DNA of 64,000 nt from Streptomyces xanthochromogenes (GCF_014650455.1 NZ_BMUZ01000016.1:162358-226357), one strand, 5' to 3'. Shown: positions 7,936 to 17,078, counted from the first letter of the stretch. The notes: generated by a model from the letters alone, not told the origin. Numbers and translations are program-made.

Positions 7936-10137
7936 CTACTTGGCGCGGCTGAGCTTGTTGTAGTTCTCCAGCACGTTGTAGAGCCCGACCAGCTCGCGGC
8001 CGTACTTCTCGGCCTTGTCGCCGGTGCCGTTGTAGCGGGCCAGCAGCTTCTGGCTGTCTGCCTGGCTGGTGGTCAGCGACGGGCGGGCTATGCCGAGCTG
8101 CTGCGCGTTGTAGATGGTCAGGTAGGCCACCGAGGGGATGTTGTACTCGGGGTCCTGGAGGTTGTCCCACACCGTGCGGGTGTCCGAGCCGGTGAGCGGA
8201 GTGCCGTGGATGATGCCCTGGTTCATGCAGTAGTTGCGGGCGGCGATGGTCACCCAGGCGAATATCTGCCCCCAGCCGGTGCTGCAGTCGTTCTTCGCAC
8301 CAGCCTTCACCGCCTCGTCGGCGACCGCGTCGAGCGGGTTCAGCTTGCGCAGTTCCCACAGCACTGGTGCCTGGATGAGCGCCTTGCGCAGCTTCAGGGT
8401 CCTGGCCAGGTTGGTGAACAGCCAGTCGGCGTCCATGACCTTGTTGAATGCCTCTGTCGTGGAGACGACGCCGTACGTCACCCAGTCGTCGTCCAGGGTC
8501 CAGCCTTCGCCACCGGTCTCCGGGACACCGATCGACGTCAGATATGCCTGGACGTCCTTGAGCGCCGCCGCCCGGTACGTCGCCTTGTTGAAGTCGGCGT
8601 CGAGGTCGGAGCTGACCGGGACCCCGGGATCGAAGTCGCCCTGTCCGGTGTCCCGGCCGGAGGCGATGTTGTTGTCGATTTCGATGGCGCCGTCTCCGGA
8701 GCCGACCTTGATGGTGGCGATCTGGTCGAACGCCCAGTTGGTGGGCAGCGGGTAGCCCAGGTTGCCGGAGAAACCGGACGACATGTCGGAGACGAAGCCG
8801 GCGGCGGCGTATCCGGCGTCGGAGACACGCTGGCAGACGTTGCGCGGGCCGTAGACGCCGACGCCGTAGGCGGAGTTCTCGCCGACGGTGCGGTAGATGC
8901 CCCGAAAATGCTTCAGAACGTAGTCGGTTATTTCGCCGTCCTGGGCGTCATAGTCGACCGCAAAGTAGATGATCGTGCCCGGCTTGAAACCGTGGATCTG
9001 GGCCCATTCGATGGCGTTCGTCGCGTCGATGCAGCCCTGGGGGTAGCTGAAGTAGCTGGCCGAGCGGGACCAGGTCTGGTAGATCGGGAAGCAGCGCAGA
9101 CCGTACTGCTTGATGGTCGCGAGCTCGCCGGGCTGGATCTGCTTTTCCGGCAGGCTTGTGCTTGACGGGTTGGACAGATAGCGGCCGATGTACTTGTACC
9201 CGGCGGCCTTCAGCGCCTGCGCGCGAGCCGGAGTGACCATGGTGACACCGTCGCAGGCGGTGCCCTTGCGGGTCTGGTCGCCGTAGGAGACGAGCAGGGA
9301 CGCCCAAGTCTGGAAGTCGCCGACGCCCGTAACCGGGAGCTTGGCGAACGACTGGAACGACTCAACGCCAGACTTGACGTCATTGGTGAAGTCGCCGAAG
9401 GGTACGTTCCGCTTGTTCAGGATCAATGCTGCGGTGAACAGGGACGCCCAGGTGCCGGTGGTGCCGGCCGCGACCGTGTGGTTCTTCAGGCCGGACTGGG
9501 TGCCGGGGCCAAAGACGCCGTTGGCGGTGCCGTCTGCCATGCCGAGCTCGTATTGGATCGCGAAGAGCATGGACTTGGCGACGTCGCGGGAGTGATGGCC
9601 GTCGCATGGGATCAGGTAAAAGTCCCTACGGCTCACGTAACGCCTGTTAAGCCACTGCTGGATCGAGCGGATCTCATTGGAGCCGTTGCTGACGGTGACG
9701 TAGGCGTCCATGTTGAGGAGGCCTTTGACGACCTTCGGCTCCAAGGAGCTTCCCGCGTAGACCGTGTCGACGCCCATGTTGGCCTTCAGCTTGGCCACCG
9801 CGTTTTTGACGCGCCCGTTGTAGGTTCCGTCGATCTCACCGCCGTCGTACCCCTTGCAGTACAGGGCCGACTGCAGGACGCGGCAGAAGTTTGCCGATGG
9901 CACCGTGGAGTCGTTCAGCTTCGGGTACTTCGACTGGAGCGCGGACAGTGTGGTCGGCCCGAAGGAATCCGAGAGGCTGGTGATACCCAGCTCGTACTGC
10001 AACGCACGAGTCAGGGCGTACATGACGGGCCAGCCGGTTTTGCCATCCTCGGCGAGCTTGGACATCCCCAGTGCCGCACCGTTGTTGTAGGTCAGATTGA
10101 TGAATCTCTGTGCTCTGAGCACCATTTCGTCGGCCAT
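7936..10137 (-). CDS. Large DUF1906 (glycoside-hydrolase-like) protein with peptidoglycan-binding repeats
   Basis: 733 residues from MADEMVLRAQRFINLTYNN. Residues about 10-115 and 120-290 look like repeated peptidoglycan-binding units (ALQYELGI, FGPTTLSALQ, VFGPGTQSGL). Residues about 300-510 match DUF1906, the Rv2525c-like TIM-barrel domain: YKYIGRYLSNPSS, IYFAVDYDAQDGEITDYV and FDQIATIKVGSGDGAIEIDN. The C-terminal 200 residues are helical and unassigned. There is no signal peptide or membrane anchor, odd for a wall-active protein; release by lysis or a non-classical route is possible. ATG at 10155 is an alternative start, six codons upstream. Confidence 0.75.
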   Translation of the reverse strand: MADEMVLRAQRFINLTYNNGAALGMSKLAEDGKTGWPVMYALTRALQYELGITSLSDSFGPTTLSALQSKYPKLNDSTVPSANFCRVLQSALYCKGYDGGEIDGTYNGRVKNAVAKLKANMGVDTVYAGSSLEPKVVKGLLNMDAYVTVSNGSNEIRSIQQWLNRRYVSRRDFYLIPCDGHHSRDVAKSMLFAIQYELGMADGTANGVFGPGTQSGLKNHTVAAGTTGTWASLFTAALILNKRNVPFGDFTNDVKSGVESFQSFAKLPVTGVGDFQTWASLLVSYGDQTRKGTACDGVTMVTPARAQALKAAGYKYIGRYLSNPSSTSLPEKQIQPGELATIKQYGLRCFPIYQTWSRSASYFSYPQGCIDATNAIEWAQIHGFKPGTIIYFAVDYDAQDGEITDYVLKHFRGIYRTVGENSAYGVGVYGPRNVCQRVSDAGYAAAGFVSDMSSGFSGNLGYPLPTNWAFDQIATIKVGSGDGAIEIDNNIASGRDTGQGDFDPGVPVSSDLDADFNKATYRAAALKDVQAYLTSIGVPETGGEGWTLDDDWVTYGVVSTTEAFNKVMDADWLFTNLARTLKLRKALIQAPVLWELRKLNPLDAVADEAVKAGAKNDCSTGWGQIFAWVTIAARNYCMNQGIIHGTPLTGSDTRTVWDNLQDPEYNIPSVAYLTIYNAQQLGIARPSLTTSQADSQKLLARYNGTGDKAEKYGRELVGLYNVLENYNKLSRAK

Positions 10138-10252
10138 GCCGAAACAACCCCCCATTGATTTATGAGCCCCCTGGCAGACCGGCCAAGCCGGTCACGCGGC
10201 GATCACTCTAAGCGAGAGGTCAAGGACAGGCAAAACCGGTAGCAGCAAGGGG

Positions 10253-10749
10253 ATGATGACCTCGCGTTTCGCGGTGCTCGAGATAAGGCCCTCGGGCAAG
10301 GAAGCCACCCGCACCAGCCAGGAACAGGCCGGCGGCCACGGCAGCTGGAACGGGGAGCTTCCGTCACGGACCCTGCTCGTCGAACAGCCCTGGGACGCCG
10401 CAGAGCCGACCGGCTACTGGATGAGTAACCTGCCCGCCCTCACGCCGGTCGCGGACCTGGTGCGGGGGGCGAAGATGCGCTGGCGGATCGAACACGATTA
10501 CCGCGAGCTCAAAAACGGCCTGGGACTGGACCACTTCGAGGGCCGCACCTGGCGCGGCTGGCACCACCACGTCACCCTCGTCACCGCCGCCCAGGCCTTC
10601 CTCACCCTGCGCAGACTCGACCCAAAAGTCCAGGCACCGGCCCGAGCCTCTACCAGACCCTCGACGCACTACAAGACCTGCTGAGGTGCTGGACCGGCAC
10701 CTGCACCACCTGCGGCCGCCCCCTGGAAACCAGCAGACCCAGACCGTGA
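10253..10749 (+). pseudogene. Transposase C-terminal remnant, frameshifted (SRSO17/IS701-like)
   Basis: The reading frame enters mid-protein and carries VRGAKMRWRIEHDYRELKNG, then DHFEGRTWRGWHHHVTLV, the catalytic Y-x-x-L-K-N region and C-terminal domain of IS701-type transposases. Near 10645 the frame changes: the true tail (LYQTLDALQDLLRCWTGTCT, GRPLETSRPRP) continues in another frame to the TGA at 10749. The N-terminal two thirds are absent. No terminal repeats seen. Confidence 0.7.
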
Positions 10750-11131
10750 ACCTAACGAAGCACTACTAGGCGCTCCCGGTTGTGCCACGCAAGCAGCAGA
10801 TCGTCTACATCTGCGCTGTTCGCGGCGGCTTCGCTTCGCAGGTCCGCGCAGCTGGAACAGTCCTGATCCTTAAGCACCCGGCCACCTCTCATGTTCACCA
10901 CGTCCCCGTACCGGGCCGGTTGCCCGCGCGAGCCTCCTCGACGCGCGCCGGCACCTCTATCCCCCGAAAGAGGCGCACCGTGCGATACCTGCCAAGCACC
11001 GGGGTAGCGCACACCGGAAGCCGTCGGCCGATTCTGCGGCCGCGCCGTTCAGGGCGCGGTACTTGCCGGGACGGCTCGCCTTCAGCGCCCGGTCTCCTCA
11101 ACCGGACAGTCCCCAACACGTCCGGGTTGGG
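10750..11131. other. Intergenic stretch without a supported gene
   Basis: Reading frames exist on both strands but none has recognisable domain structure or a good ribosome site. I see no repeats or RNA structures here. Confidence 0.4.
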
Positions 11132-11416
11132 CTACGGGCGCGGCCGCTGGCGGCGAGCGCGCTCGTCCTGCCACACCATGAGAAGGACCTGGGGGTCGGC
11201 TCCACAGGCTCTGGCGTAGCAGTGGGTGAAGGAGCGGGTGGGAAAGCGGCGGCCGGCCAGGACGTCGTGGATGTAGCCGAGTTCGACGCCGGTGGTACGG
11301 GCGAGGGACATCTCGGTGGCGCCGGCGTGGACGCGGATGTGATTGAGGAGGTGGGCGATGCGGGTGGGGTCGTCGCTGGGATTGCGGGGTTCTGGGGGCA
11401 TGGGTTCTCGTCGCAT
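11132..11416 (-). CDS. Short XRE-type helix-turn-helix regulator
   Basis: 94 residues. RIAHLLNHIRVHAGATEMSL, ARTTGVELGYIHDVLAGRRF and SFTHCYARACGADPQVLLMV give the five-helix XRE fold, with the recognition helix around ELGYIHDVLAG. The C-terminus is Arg-rich. It is coupled to the upstream gene by a TGATG overlap at 11414-11418, so the two are translated together. DNA target unknown; small stand-alone XRE proteins of this size usually control development or stress genes in Streptomyces. Confidence 0.65.
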   Translation of the reverse strand: MRREPMPPEPRNPSDDPTRIAHLLNHIRVHAGATEMSLARTTGVELGYIHDVLAGRRFPTRSFTHCYARACGADPQVLLMVWQDERARRQRPRP

Positions 11417-11694
11417 CACAGGTCGCAGGGCCGTTCGTGGACGGTGGGCGCAGCCGTGGGTGGGGAGAGGGTGTGGGGGCACGGCTGGACGAGACGGTGC
11501 GCGAGGGTGAGAGCGAGGATGAGCAGTGCGTCGCGCCAGTCAGTGCCGACGGGGTTGAGGAGCATTTGGCTGGCCGGGCCGGTAGCGGTTTCGGCCGCGT
11601 CGTGCAGGCACCAGGTGCACGGCCGCGGGAGACGGCGTCGGCGGGGGCGAGCGTGGCGGGGTTTGCGGCGGGTCCGGTGCGGGGAGGGGGCCAT
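11416..11694 (-). CDS. Small hypothetical protein with CTWC motif, partner of the XRE regulator
   Basis: 92 residues starting MAPSPHRTRRKPRHARPRRR, very basic, then PCTWCLHDAAETA and a hydrophobic helix (DWRDALLILALTLAHRLVQP). GAGGAGAAC sits at correct distance from the ATG at 11694, good evidence of translation. Its stop overlaps the start of the XRE gene. The CxxC pair could bind metal or form a disulfide. Function unknown. Confidence 0.55.
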   Translation of the reverse strand: MAPSPHRTRRKPRHARPRRRRLPRPCTWCLHDAAETATGPASQMLLNPVGTDWRDALLILALTLAHRLVQPCPHTLSPPTAAPTVHERPCDL

Positions 11695-12236
11695 CGCGTT
11701 CTCCTCTTCGAGGTGTTCGTGGACTTGGGCCCCAGCCGTTGAGTGGAATCGGTGAGCTGGGGCCCTTGTGCTGCCCGCTCCAGGGGCGGGCGAGGCTGAC
11801 GGTAGGCGCAACTCGTGTGCGGATTGGCCCGGTTGAGACGGTCCTGGTCGGCCAGATGGCTCATTCAAGGCGTCTTGTTCACCGTCGTCCGCGGACGACG
11901 GGCGGGTGGCGTTCGATTCACGCTTCGGCTTTCGTGCGGGCGCGTGCGCCCGAAACGCTCCTGATGAGAGCCACGCGTGAGCGGCGAGAGCCCGTGAGAG
12001 CGGCGGCTAGTGCGAATGGCCAGCGCCCGTGCGGGGCCGACACCGGAGACGGTCGGACTGTGTGATGAATCGGTCCGCTTGCCAAGTGCACTTGCGTCTG
12101 GCCCCCGTCTGTTGAAAACGAGACGTTGTCGGTGCTCGCTGCATGGACCCGGCCAGGGGCGGTGATCCTGACAGGGTCGGGCCGAAACGCAATTGCGTTT
12201 CGGCAGGAAAGAGTTGGTCACCACAGGGGGCATCCA
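11695..12236. other. Regulatory intergenic region between divergent regulator genes
   Basis: No gene supported. It separates the leftward XRE pair from the rightward DUF397 gene and contains the 24-nt palindrome at 12181-12204. Promoters for both directions are expected here but I cannot place -10/-35 elements with confidence. Confidence 0.45.
12181..12204. promoter_or_regulatory. Perfect 24-nt palindrome, probable operator
   Basis: GCCGAAACGCAA is followed immediately by its exact reverse complement, with no spacer. It lies 33 bases upstream of the GTG start of the DUF397 gene. The AT-centred, GC-flanked form suits a homodimeric or tetrameric repressor site rather than a terminator. The regulators encoded at 11132 and 13600 are candidates to bind it; this is inference. 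Confidence 0.6.
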
Positions 12237-12482
12237 GTGAAAAATCCCGCAGACTCAGCGGTGGATGGCACGGCTCAGGGGCACGGTGCGCCGTCGCGTG
12301 ACGGCTTGGCATGGCGCAAGAGCTCGTACAGCCTCCCGGAGGGATCCTGCGTGGAGATCGCGCGCCCCAGCCGCGGCCGGGTCCTCTTCCGCGACTCCAA
12401 GGTTGTCGGCGGGCCGGTGATCGAGGCTGCGGCCCAGGCAGTCGAGCTGTTCGCGGACGCACTGGTCCAGGGCACTCTGTGA
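12237..12482 (+). CDS. DUF397 domain protein
   Basis: 81 residues. LAWRKSSYSLPEGSCVEIAR, then VLFRDSKVVGGPVIEAAAQA is the classical DUF397 signature (W-x-K-S-S-x-S, C-V-E-V, R-D-S). These small proteins pair with XRE/DUF5753 regulators and modulate them, often antitoxin-like, in Streptomyces development. The GTG at 12237 follows AGGGGG. A DUF5753 regulator lies at 13600-14535 on the other strand, with a methyltransferase gene between. Confidence 0.85.
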   Translation: MKNPADSAVDGTAQGHGAPSRDGLAWRKSSYSLPEGSCVEIARPSRGRVLFRDSKVVGGPVIEAAAQAVELFADALVQGTL

Positions 12483-12725
12483 GCATGCACAGCTAAGTGG
12501 CCGCCGATGATCTATCCGCTTCCGCAAACCAGAGGCTCTGCGAGGTGCGGAAACACCGGCGCGTTTGCCGATTTCCTCGTGGATACGGAGCCCCTGGCGC
12601 TATGTCGAGAAATCTGCTCCAGGGTGGACATTTACCGGCGAACGGCCAGTATGGACAGGGATAATGCAAGTGCGTCTCGCCCCTGACGTGGGCAGACGCC
12701 GACACGCAACCTTGGAGGAGCCGCA

Positions 12726-13565
12726 GTGGGGGACGATTCCGTGCAGGGGCACGGCGACAGCGGAAACGACGACCTCGATTTACGGCAGGACCGCGCACAC
12801 AGCGCCAGGATGTACGACTATTACCTGGGCGGGAAAACCAATTACGCCGTCGACCGGGAAGCCGCCCTGCAAGTGATGAAGGTGTTCCCGGCGATCGAGA
12901 CCGTCGCCCGCGTCAATCGTGCATATATGCAGCGGGCCATGCGCTACCTCGCCCAGCAGGGCGTAAGGCAGTTCATCGACGTGGGCACAGGCATCCCCAC
13001 GGCGCCCAATCTCCACGACGTGGTCCAGGCCGTCGAGCCCGCGTCCCGCGTCGTCTACGCCGACAACGACCCCATCGTCCTCGTCTACGCCGACGAACTC
13101 CTCGCCGGCTCCCCCCAGGGACGAACCAGCTACGTGCACGCGGACGCCACCCGCCCCAAGCAGGTCCTGGACGCCGTCCGCGAGGAAGGCATCCTCGACC
13201 TCTCCCAGCCCGTGGGGCTCAGCCTGCACGCCCTGCTGCACTTCGTCCCCGACGACCAGGAGCCCTACCGCGTCGTCGGGGAGTTCATGGAGCAGCTGCC
13301 CTCCGGTTCCTACCTCAGCCTCACCCATTGCACCGGCGACTTCGACCCCGCAGCCTGGAACGCGATCATCGACACCTACATTCAGCGAGGCACCCCGGCC
13401 CAGGTCCGGGACAGGAAATCGGTGCTGCGCTTCTTCGACCAGCTCGACCTGGTCGACCCCGGCGTGGTGCTTGCCCACCAGTGGAAGCCGGAGGCCGGCA
13501 GCGGCCCCGGCATCCTCACCGACCGCCTGGTCTCGCTCTACGCCGGCATTGGCCGCAAACCCTGA
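12726..13565 (+). CDS. SAM-dependent methyltransferase, PF04672 (DUF574) family
   Basis: 279 residues. ARMYDYYLGGKTNYAVDREA near residue 27 and QFIDVGTGIPTAPNLHDVVQ near 79 are the hallmarks of the actinobacterial S-adenosyl methyltransferase family PF04672: the D-x-G-T-G SAM loop and an acidic strand end at ADNDPIVL. The later SLHALLHFVPDD and SYLSLTHCTGDF strands fit the Rossmann core. Substrate unknown. The GTG start at 12726 follows GGAGGAGCC. These genes often lie near DUF397/DUF5753 pairs, as here. Confidence 0.85.
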   Translation: MGDDSVQGHGDSGNDDLDLRQDRAHSARMYDYYLGGKTNYAVDREAALQVMKVFPAIETVARVNRAYMQRAMRYLAQQGVRQFIDVGTGIPTAPNLHDVVQAVEPASRVVYADNDPIVLVYADELLAGSPQGRTSYVHADATRPKQVLDAVREEGILDLSQPVGLSLHALLHFVPDDQEPYRVVGEFMEQLPSGSYLSLTHCTGDFDPAAWNAIIDTYIQRGTPAQVRDRKSVLRFFDQLDLVDPGVVLAHQWKPEAGSGPGILTDRLVSLYAGIGRKP

Positions 13566-13599
13566 GTCTGCGGCGCGAGGACGGACGAGCGGGCGTGGC

Positions 13600-14535
13600 C
13601 TACCGGTAGAGGCTGCGCAAATCTTGTAGCTTGCGGCGCGTCGCCGGCGGAGCCAGCGAAACCGCCCGCAGCGCGTCGAAGGCCTTGACCCGCCGGTCGA
13701 CCATCATCTCGTCGTCGATGATCAGGCCGCCCTCGAAGGACTCCGCGTAGACCAGGGTCGGCAGGATCTTCTCGCTGAAGTCGAAGACCGTGGTGGTGCC
13801 GATCTCCAGATGTACACGCGGGTCGCCCTGCGCCGCGATCCGCAGCTGATAGCGCGGATCGTTCATGAGGTCCAGCAGGTGCTCGATCTGGCGGCGCATC
13901 ACCAGGCCCGATCCCACCGGATTGCGCAGAGCGCCCTCGGCGATCACACACACCAAACGATTCTCCGGCACCGCGGCGAACCGCTTCTGCCGCTCCTCGC
14001 GCAACTCCAGCAGCCGCTCGTGGTCCAGCGGGCCTCCGCGCCCGCGCCGGATCAACGCCTGCCCGTACTCGGCGGTCTGCAGCAGACCGTGCAGATACAG
14101 CGCCTCGAACGACCTGATCCGCTTCGCCAGATCCTCGTAGCTGACCACGGCCAGCAGGTAGGGCTGCGCCACCGGTGACCACGGCTGCCACCACGCACGC
14201 TCATTGGCGAAAGAGGCAAGTTCGCGCAGCACTCGCTTATCCGCCGGATTCGTCACCTGAAGGACCCTCAAGAGAGTCTCGAGATCAGCCGGCTTCAGCC
14301 TGAAAACACCGGTCTCGATACGGCTGATCTTCGACGTCGAGCCGCCCAGAAGCGCTGCGACCGTCTCCTGTTTTAGCTTGGCATCGGCGCGGAAATGACG
14401 CAGAGCATTGCCCAGCACCATGCGCGCAGCCGCGGGGGCCGCCTCCTCGTGGAGGAAACGCACCACTCCACGCCGGCCCGCCGACGGCTCCACACCATCA
14501 TCAAGACCACCGACCCCGGCTAACTCCTTGACCAC
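13600..14535 (-). CDS. XRE regulator with DUF5753 domain
   Basis: About 311 residues. The N-terminal HTH is LGNALRHFRADAKLKQETVA, LLGGSTSKISRIETG, about residues 40-80. The rest is the DUF5753 ligand/partner domain: SFEALYLHGLLQTAEYGQAL, RQIEHLLDLMNDPRYQLRIA and the C-terminal RAVSLAPPATRRKLQDL. A GTG at 14535 is preceded by GGGAG and fits the family N-terminus; the frame is open further upstream. It probably works with the DUF397 protein at 12237, a well known pairing, and likely regulates its own region. Confidence 0.85.
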   Translation of the reverse strand: MVKELAGVGGLDDGVEPSAGRRGVVRFLHEEAAPAAARMVLGNALRHFRADAKLKQETVAALLGGSTSKISRIETGVFRLKPADLETLLRVLQVTNPADKRVLRELASFANERAWWQPWSPVAQPYLLAVVSYEDLAKRIRSFEALYLHGLLQTAEYGQALIRRGRGGPLDHERLLELREERQKRFAAVPENRLVCVIAEGALRNPVGSGLVMRRQIEHLLDLMNDPRYQLRIAAQGDPRVHLEIGTTTVFDFSEKILPTLVYAESFEGGLIIDDEMMVDRRVKAFDALRAVSLAPPATRRKLQDLRSLYR

Positions 14536-14907
14536 CAACGCTCCCTGTCCATCGCAGTGTTGCCCAAGGCACACATACTGCACGACACATACGAAGCCTC
14601 GTTGTGTAATCGCAAAAGAATCCAAGTACGTAAATATGGTCGATTCCGGTGCGCGGGAACGCCTCACCGTTGTATGAGGTCAAGGTGCGTGCCGTCAACG
14701 TGGCTCCTAGTGGCGTCCTATGGCGCACCCCGCGGCCGCAGGCCGAACACCTCGCCCGAAGACCGGGCCCAGAGCGAGGCGACGGCGGCACCCGGGGCAT
14801 GGCGGCGAGGCCAGGCCGGGCTGGGCCGGCGAGCACGACCCCGTGCACACCCCGCCGCCCTCGGCGAACACTCCCCTGGGCAGAACCCGCGGGTGGATAC
14901 TCGGTGC
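14536..14907. other. Intergenic region with AT-rich promoter-like segment
   Basis: No gene. An AT-rich stretch at about 14575-14645 stands out against the GC-rich background and is placed to drive the leftward DUF5753 regulator. The remaining part precedes the antitoxin gene. Confidence 0.4.
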
Positions 14908-15144
14908 ATGGTCGACACCACCCAGATCGAAGTGGACACCGCGACCGCCGAACGGCTCATCGCGCTCGCCGGCGACGTACCGGTGAGCGCCTACCTCGCA
15001 GCCCTCTCCGACACGGCGGAGAACCAGCTCGCGCTGGACCGCGGCGCCCAAGCCTTCGACCGGGTCACCAGCACGCCCGGTATCAGGGAAGCGTTCGTGC
15101 ACGACTTCGGCCTGCAGGGTTCTGCGACGACCCGGGCCACGTGA
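14908..15144 (+). CDS. Antitoxin-like protein upstream of a Doc-like toxin gene
   Basis: 78 residues, MVDTTQIEVDTATAERLIAL at the start. The beta-strand plus helix pattern and its position immediately before a Doc-like toxin gene (GTGA overlap at 15141-15144) identify it as the antitoxin of a Phd/Doc-style pair. It lacks similarity by eye to the ribbon-helix-helix antitoxin at 47272, though the toxins are paralogous. It may now be an orphan because the toxin frame is broken. Confidence 0.55.
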   Translation: MVDTTQIEVDTATAERLIALAGDVPVSAYLAALSDTAENQLALDRGAQAFDRVTSTPGIREAFVHDFGLQGSATTRAT

Positions 15145-15530
15145 GCGAGGTGGACCTGCACGTCGATGCCCGCTGGCTACTGGAACGGCAGGAGGCACTA
15201 CTCAAGGACGTATCCGTGCGAGACCATTCCGCTCTCGTCGCCGCCGTGGCACGTCACCGCGTGAATACCCCCGAGCCTCGACGTTGACGCGCCCGACGCT
15301 CACTGGCGGGCCGCCGCGCTCCTGCACGCCCTGGTGCTCCTGCGCCCGCTGCCCGAGTACGACGAGTTCTTCGGCTACGGCATCGCCATCGCGTACCTGG
15401 AGGCGTCGGGCGAGACGGTCACCGCCGCCTACGAGCCATGGCGCGACCTGATCACCGATATCCGGCAGTTCCGGGCCGACGTCCACGGCGTCGCCGACCG
15501 GATGCGCCGCGGTCCCGCAACACGCGGCGA
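15141..15530 (+). pseudogene. Doc/Fic-family toxin gene, frameshifted
   Basis: Frame one from GTG 15141 reads VDLHVDARWLLERQEALL, then ALVAAVARHRVNTP, and stops at 15287. The next frame continues with DAHWRAAALLHALVLLRPLP, EYDEFFGYGIAIAYLEASGE and DVHGVADRMRR. Joined, it matches the intact toxin at 47531 almost segment by segment. A single-base change near 15270 breaks it. The natural stop seems lost as well. Such toxins would modify a translation factor; this copy is presumably inactive. Confidence 0.7.
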
Positions 15531-15579
15531 CCACAGCCGGCCGACGAGCCTCCGGGGCGCTGTGCTCGGAGCGGTGCCG

Positions 15580-15700
15580 TCAGGTGGTAGCGGCTCCGGC
15601 GGCGCCGCCCGCGTGGACGGCTTCCAGCGTCTGCTCGTGCAGAGCCCGCAGGCCTGCGGCCAGCACGGGCTGGGGCCGGGACGCACAGCCCCCGCCGGCC
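15580..15700 (-). pseudogene. C-terminal remnant paralogous to the small protein at 17079
   Basis: On the minus strand SRPQPVLAAGLRALHEQTL, EAVHAGGAAGAATT runs to a stop at 15580. The intact gene at 17079-17393 ends SPQPLPGAGLQALHEQTLEA, VRSGGAAEA. The upstream half is not recognisable, so only the 3' end remains after duplication and decay. Confidence 0.6.
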
Positions 15701-15857
15701 CGGCCGCGGCCTGTTCTCGGAGCGCTCAACTCCGCCCGGTGTGGCCCGGGGAGGAATTCGACGGCTCATCCGGCGCGGCCTTTCGTCTCCAGCGGGCGTG
15801 GAGTCCGCGAGGCCAGACAGAGGCGCCCGCCGCGCGGACCCGGCGGACTTCCCCACT

Positions 15858-16052
15858 TCACTCTGACGGGAGCCGGCCTGCCAGCTCGGTGGCCAGGGCG
15901 TAGGCGTCGAGCTCTTCGTCGGAGCCCTGCCTGTGGGTTTCGGCGAAGTGGCGCAGTAGCCGCACGACATCCCGCGCCTCCACCAGAGTGATCAACGGTT
16001 CGCGCGGGGCGTCGGAATACGTACCCGTCACAGGGGCAGCGAGATCATCCAT
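15858..16052 (-). CDS. Small conserved-type hypothetical protein
   Basis: 64 residues: an N-terminal DAPREPLITLVEARDVVRLL, then an acidic helix pair (SDEELDAYALATELAGRL). It has natural composition and an ATG after TGTCATGG context; no domain recognised. Proteins of this kind often accompany DUF397/DUF5753 loci in Streptomyces, but I cannot assign a role. Confidence 0.5.
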   Translation of the reverse strand: MDDLAAPVTGTYSDAPREPLITLVEARDVVRLLRHFAETHRQGSDEELDAYALATELAGRLPSE

Positions 16053-16160
16053 GACAGGTCAACTCCGCGCCACCCGGGCTGGTTACGCAACCCGGCACGC
16101 CGCCCTGGCCAGAGGTCTACGATGGCCGCGCGAGTGCAACTCCAGTGCCGGGAGGCCGCC

Positions 16161-16661
16161 GTGACGCCGACCCCAGACCAGACTCACCGCCCGGACTACC
16201 CGCCGAAAACCCCGCCCCCGCCAAAGCGGCCCGTCGAATCGCCCCGCCCCGAAGCGGACTCCGCGATTGCGACCAGGCCACGACCGCGGGCGGTCATCAG
16301 CAACCGGCGCGCAGCCAACTGGACGCTGGAAAACGCCCCCTGGTCCCCAGCCAAAGCCGGCCGCCACATCCTCGGCCAGCTCGAAGCCTGGCACTACCAG
16401 ACCCCCGCTTCTCTCGCCGACCGGCTGACCGGGATCACCGAACTGCTGGCCCGGTCTGCCCTCGCCGACGGCGGCCGACGCGTCAGCCTCCACCTCGCCG
16501 ACCAGGACCAGCAGGCACTCGTCATGGTCCTCTCCCACACCCCCCGCCGGGACGTCACCAGCGACGCTCTGCTCCACGACATTGCAGACCTTGGCGCATC
16601 CAGCTGCGGCGCCGACACCGCCTCCGACGGACGCCGGCTGTGGGCCGTGATCGACCTGTAG
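16161..16661 (+). CDS. Orphan regulatory protein resembling anti-sigma-like ATPase-fold proteins
   Basis: 166 residues from the GTG at 16161 after GGAGGCCGCC. A proline-rich N-terminus (about 60 residues) precedes HILGQLEAWHYQTPASLADR, SLHLADQDQQALVMVLSH and a C-terminal DGRRLWAVIDL. The tail and the paired strands resemble the very small HATPase-c/anti-sigma-like proteins common in Streptomyces, but the nucleotide-binding N-box is not visible. I call it tentatively. An in-frame ATG at 16122 is an alternative start. Confidence 0.45.
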   Translation: MTPTPDQTHRPDYPPKTPPPPKRPVESPRPEADSAIATRPRPRAVISNRRAANWTLENAPWSPAKAGRHILGQLEAWHYQTPASLADRLTGITELLARSALADGGRRVSLHLADQDQQALVMVLSHTPRRDVTSDALLHDIADLGASSCGADTASDGRRLWAVIDL

Positions 16662-17078
16662 GAGCCGCGCCCGAGCGTCACGACTCGGCAACACGGTTCG
16701 CCAGCGCGACCGTTCTGCAGGGCAATAGCCCCCTCACCGCAGGGGGACCCATGAACCGCACCCGCACTGTCGGCGGTGATGCAATTCCCCACGGTCCAGG
16801 CCGTCGGCATCACGTAATGCCCCACCCGTTGACTTGGTTCGATGGCCGGCTCAGACCGCTACACGAACACGGGCACGGCGTCCGCACGTCCGTAGGCGAG
16901 CACTTGGGCGAGGACTGGACGGAACTGGACGACGCTGGATCGCCGGACGGGTGCACTGGCCGACCGAGCGCAGGTGGAGGCGGGTGGTCCGGCACCGCAT
17001 GCCGAGTCGGGCCGACGGTGGTTCGTGCACGTCCGGCGCTGGGAGGGCTCCCCTCCCGCACCTGCGCATGCATCGGGG
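16662..17078. other. Intergenic stretch without supported gene
   Basis: Short open frames on both strands lack recognisable structure. No repeats or regulatory motif seen. Confidence 0.4.
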
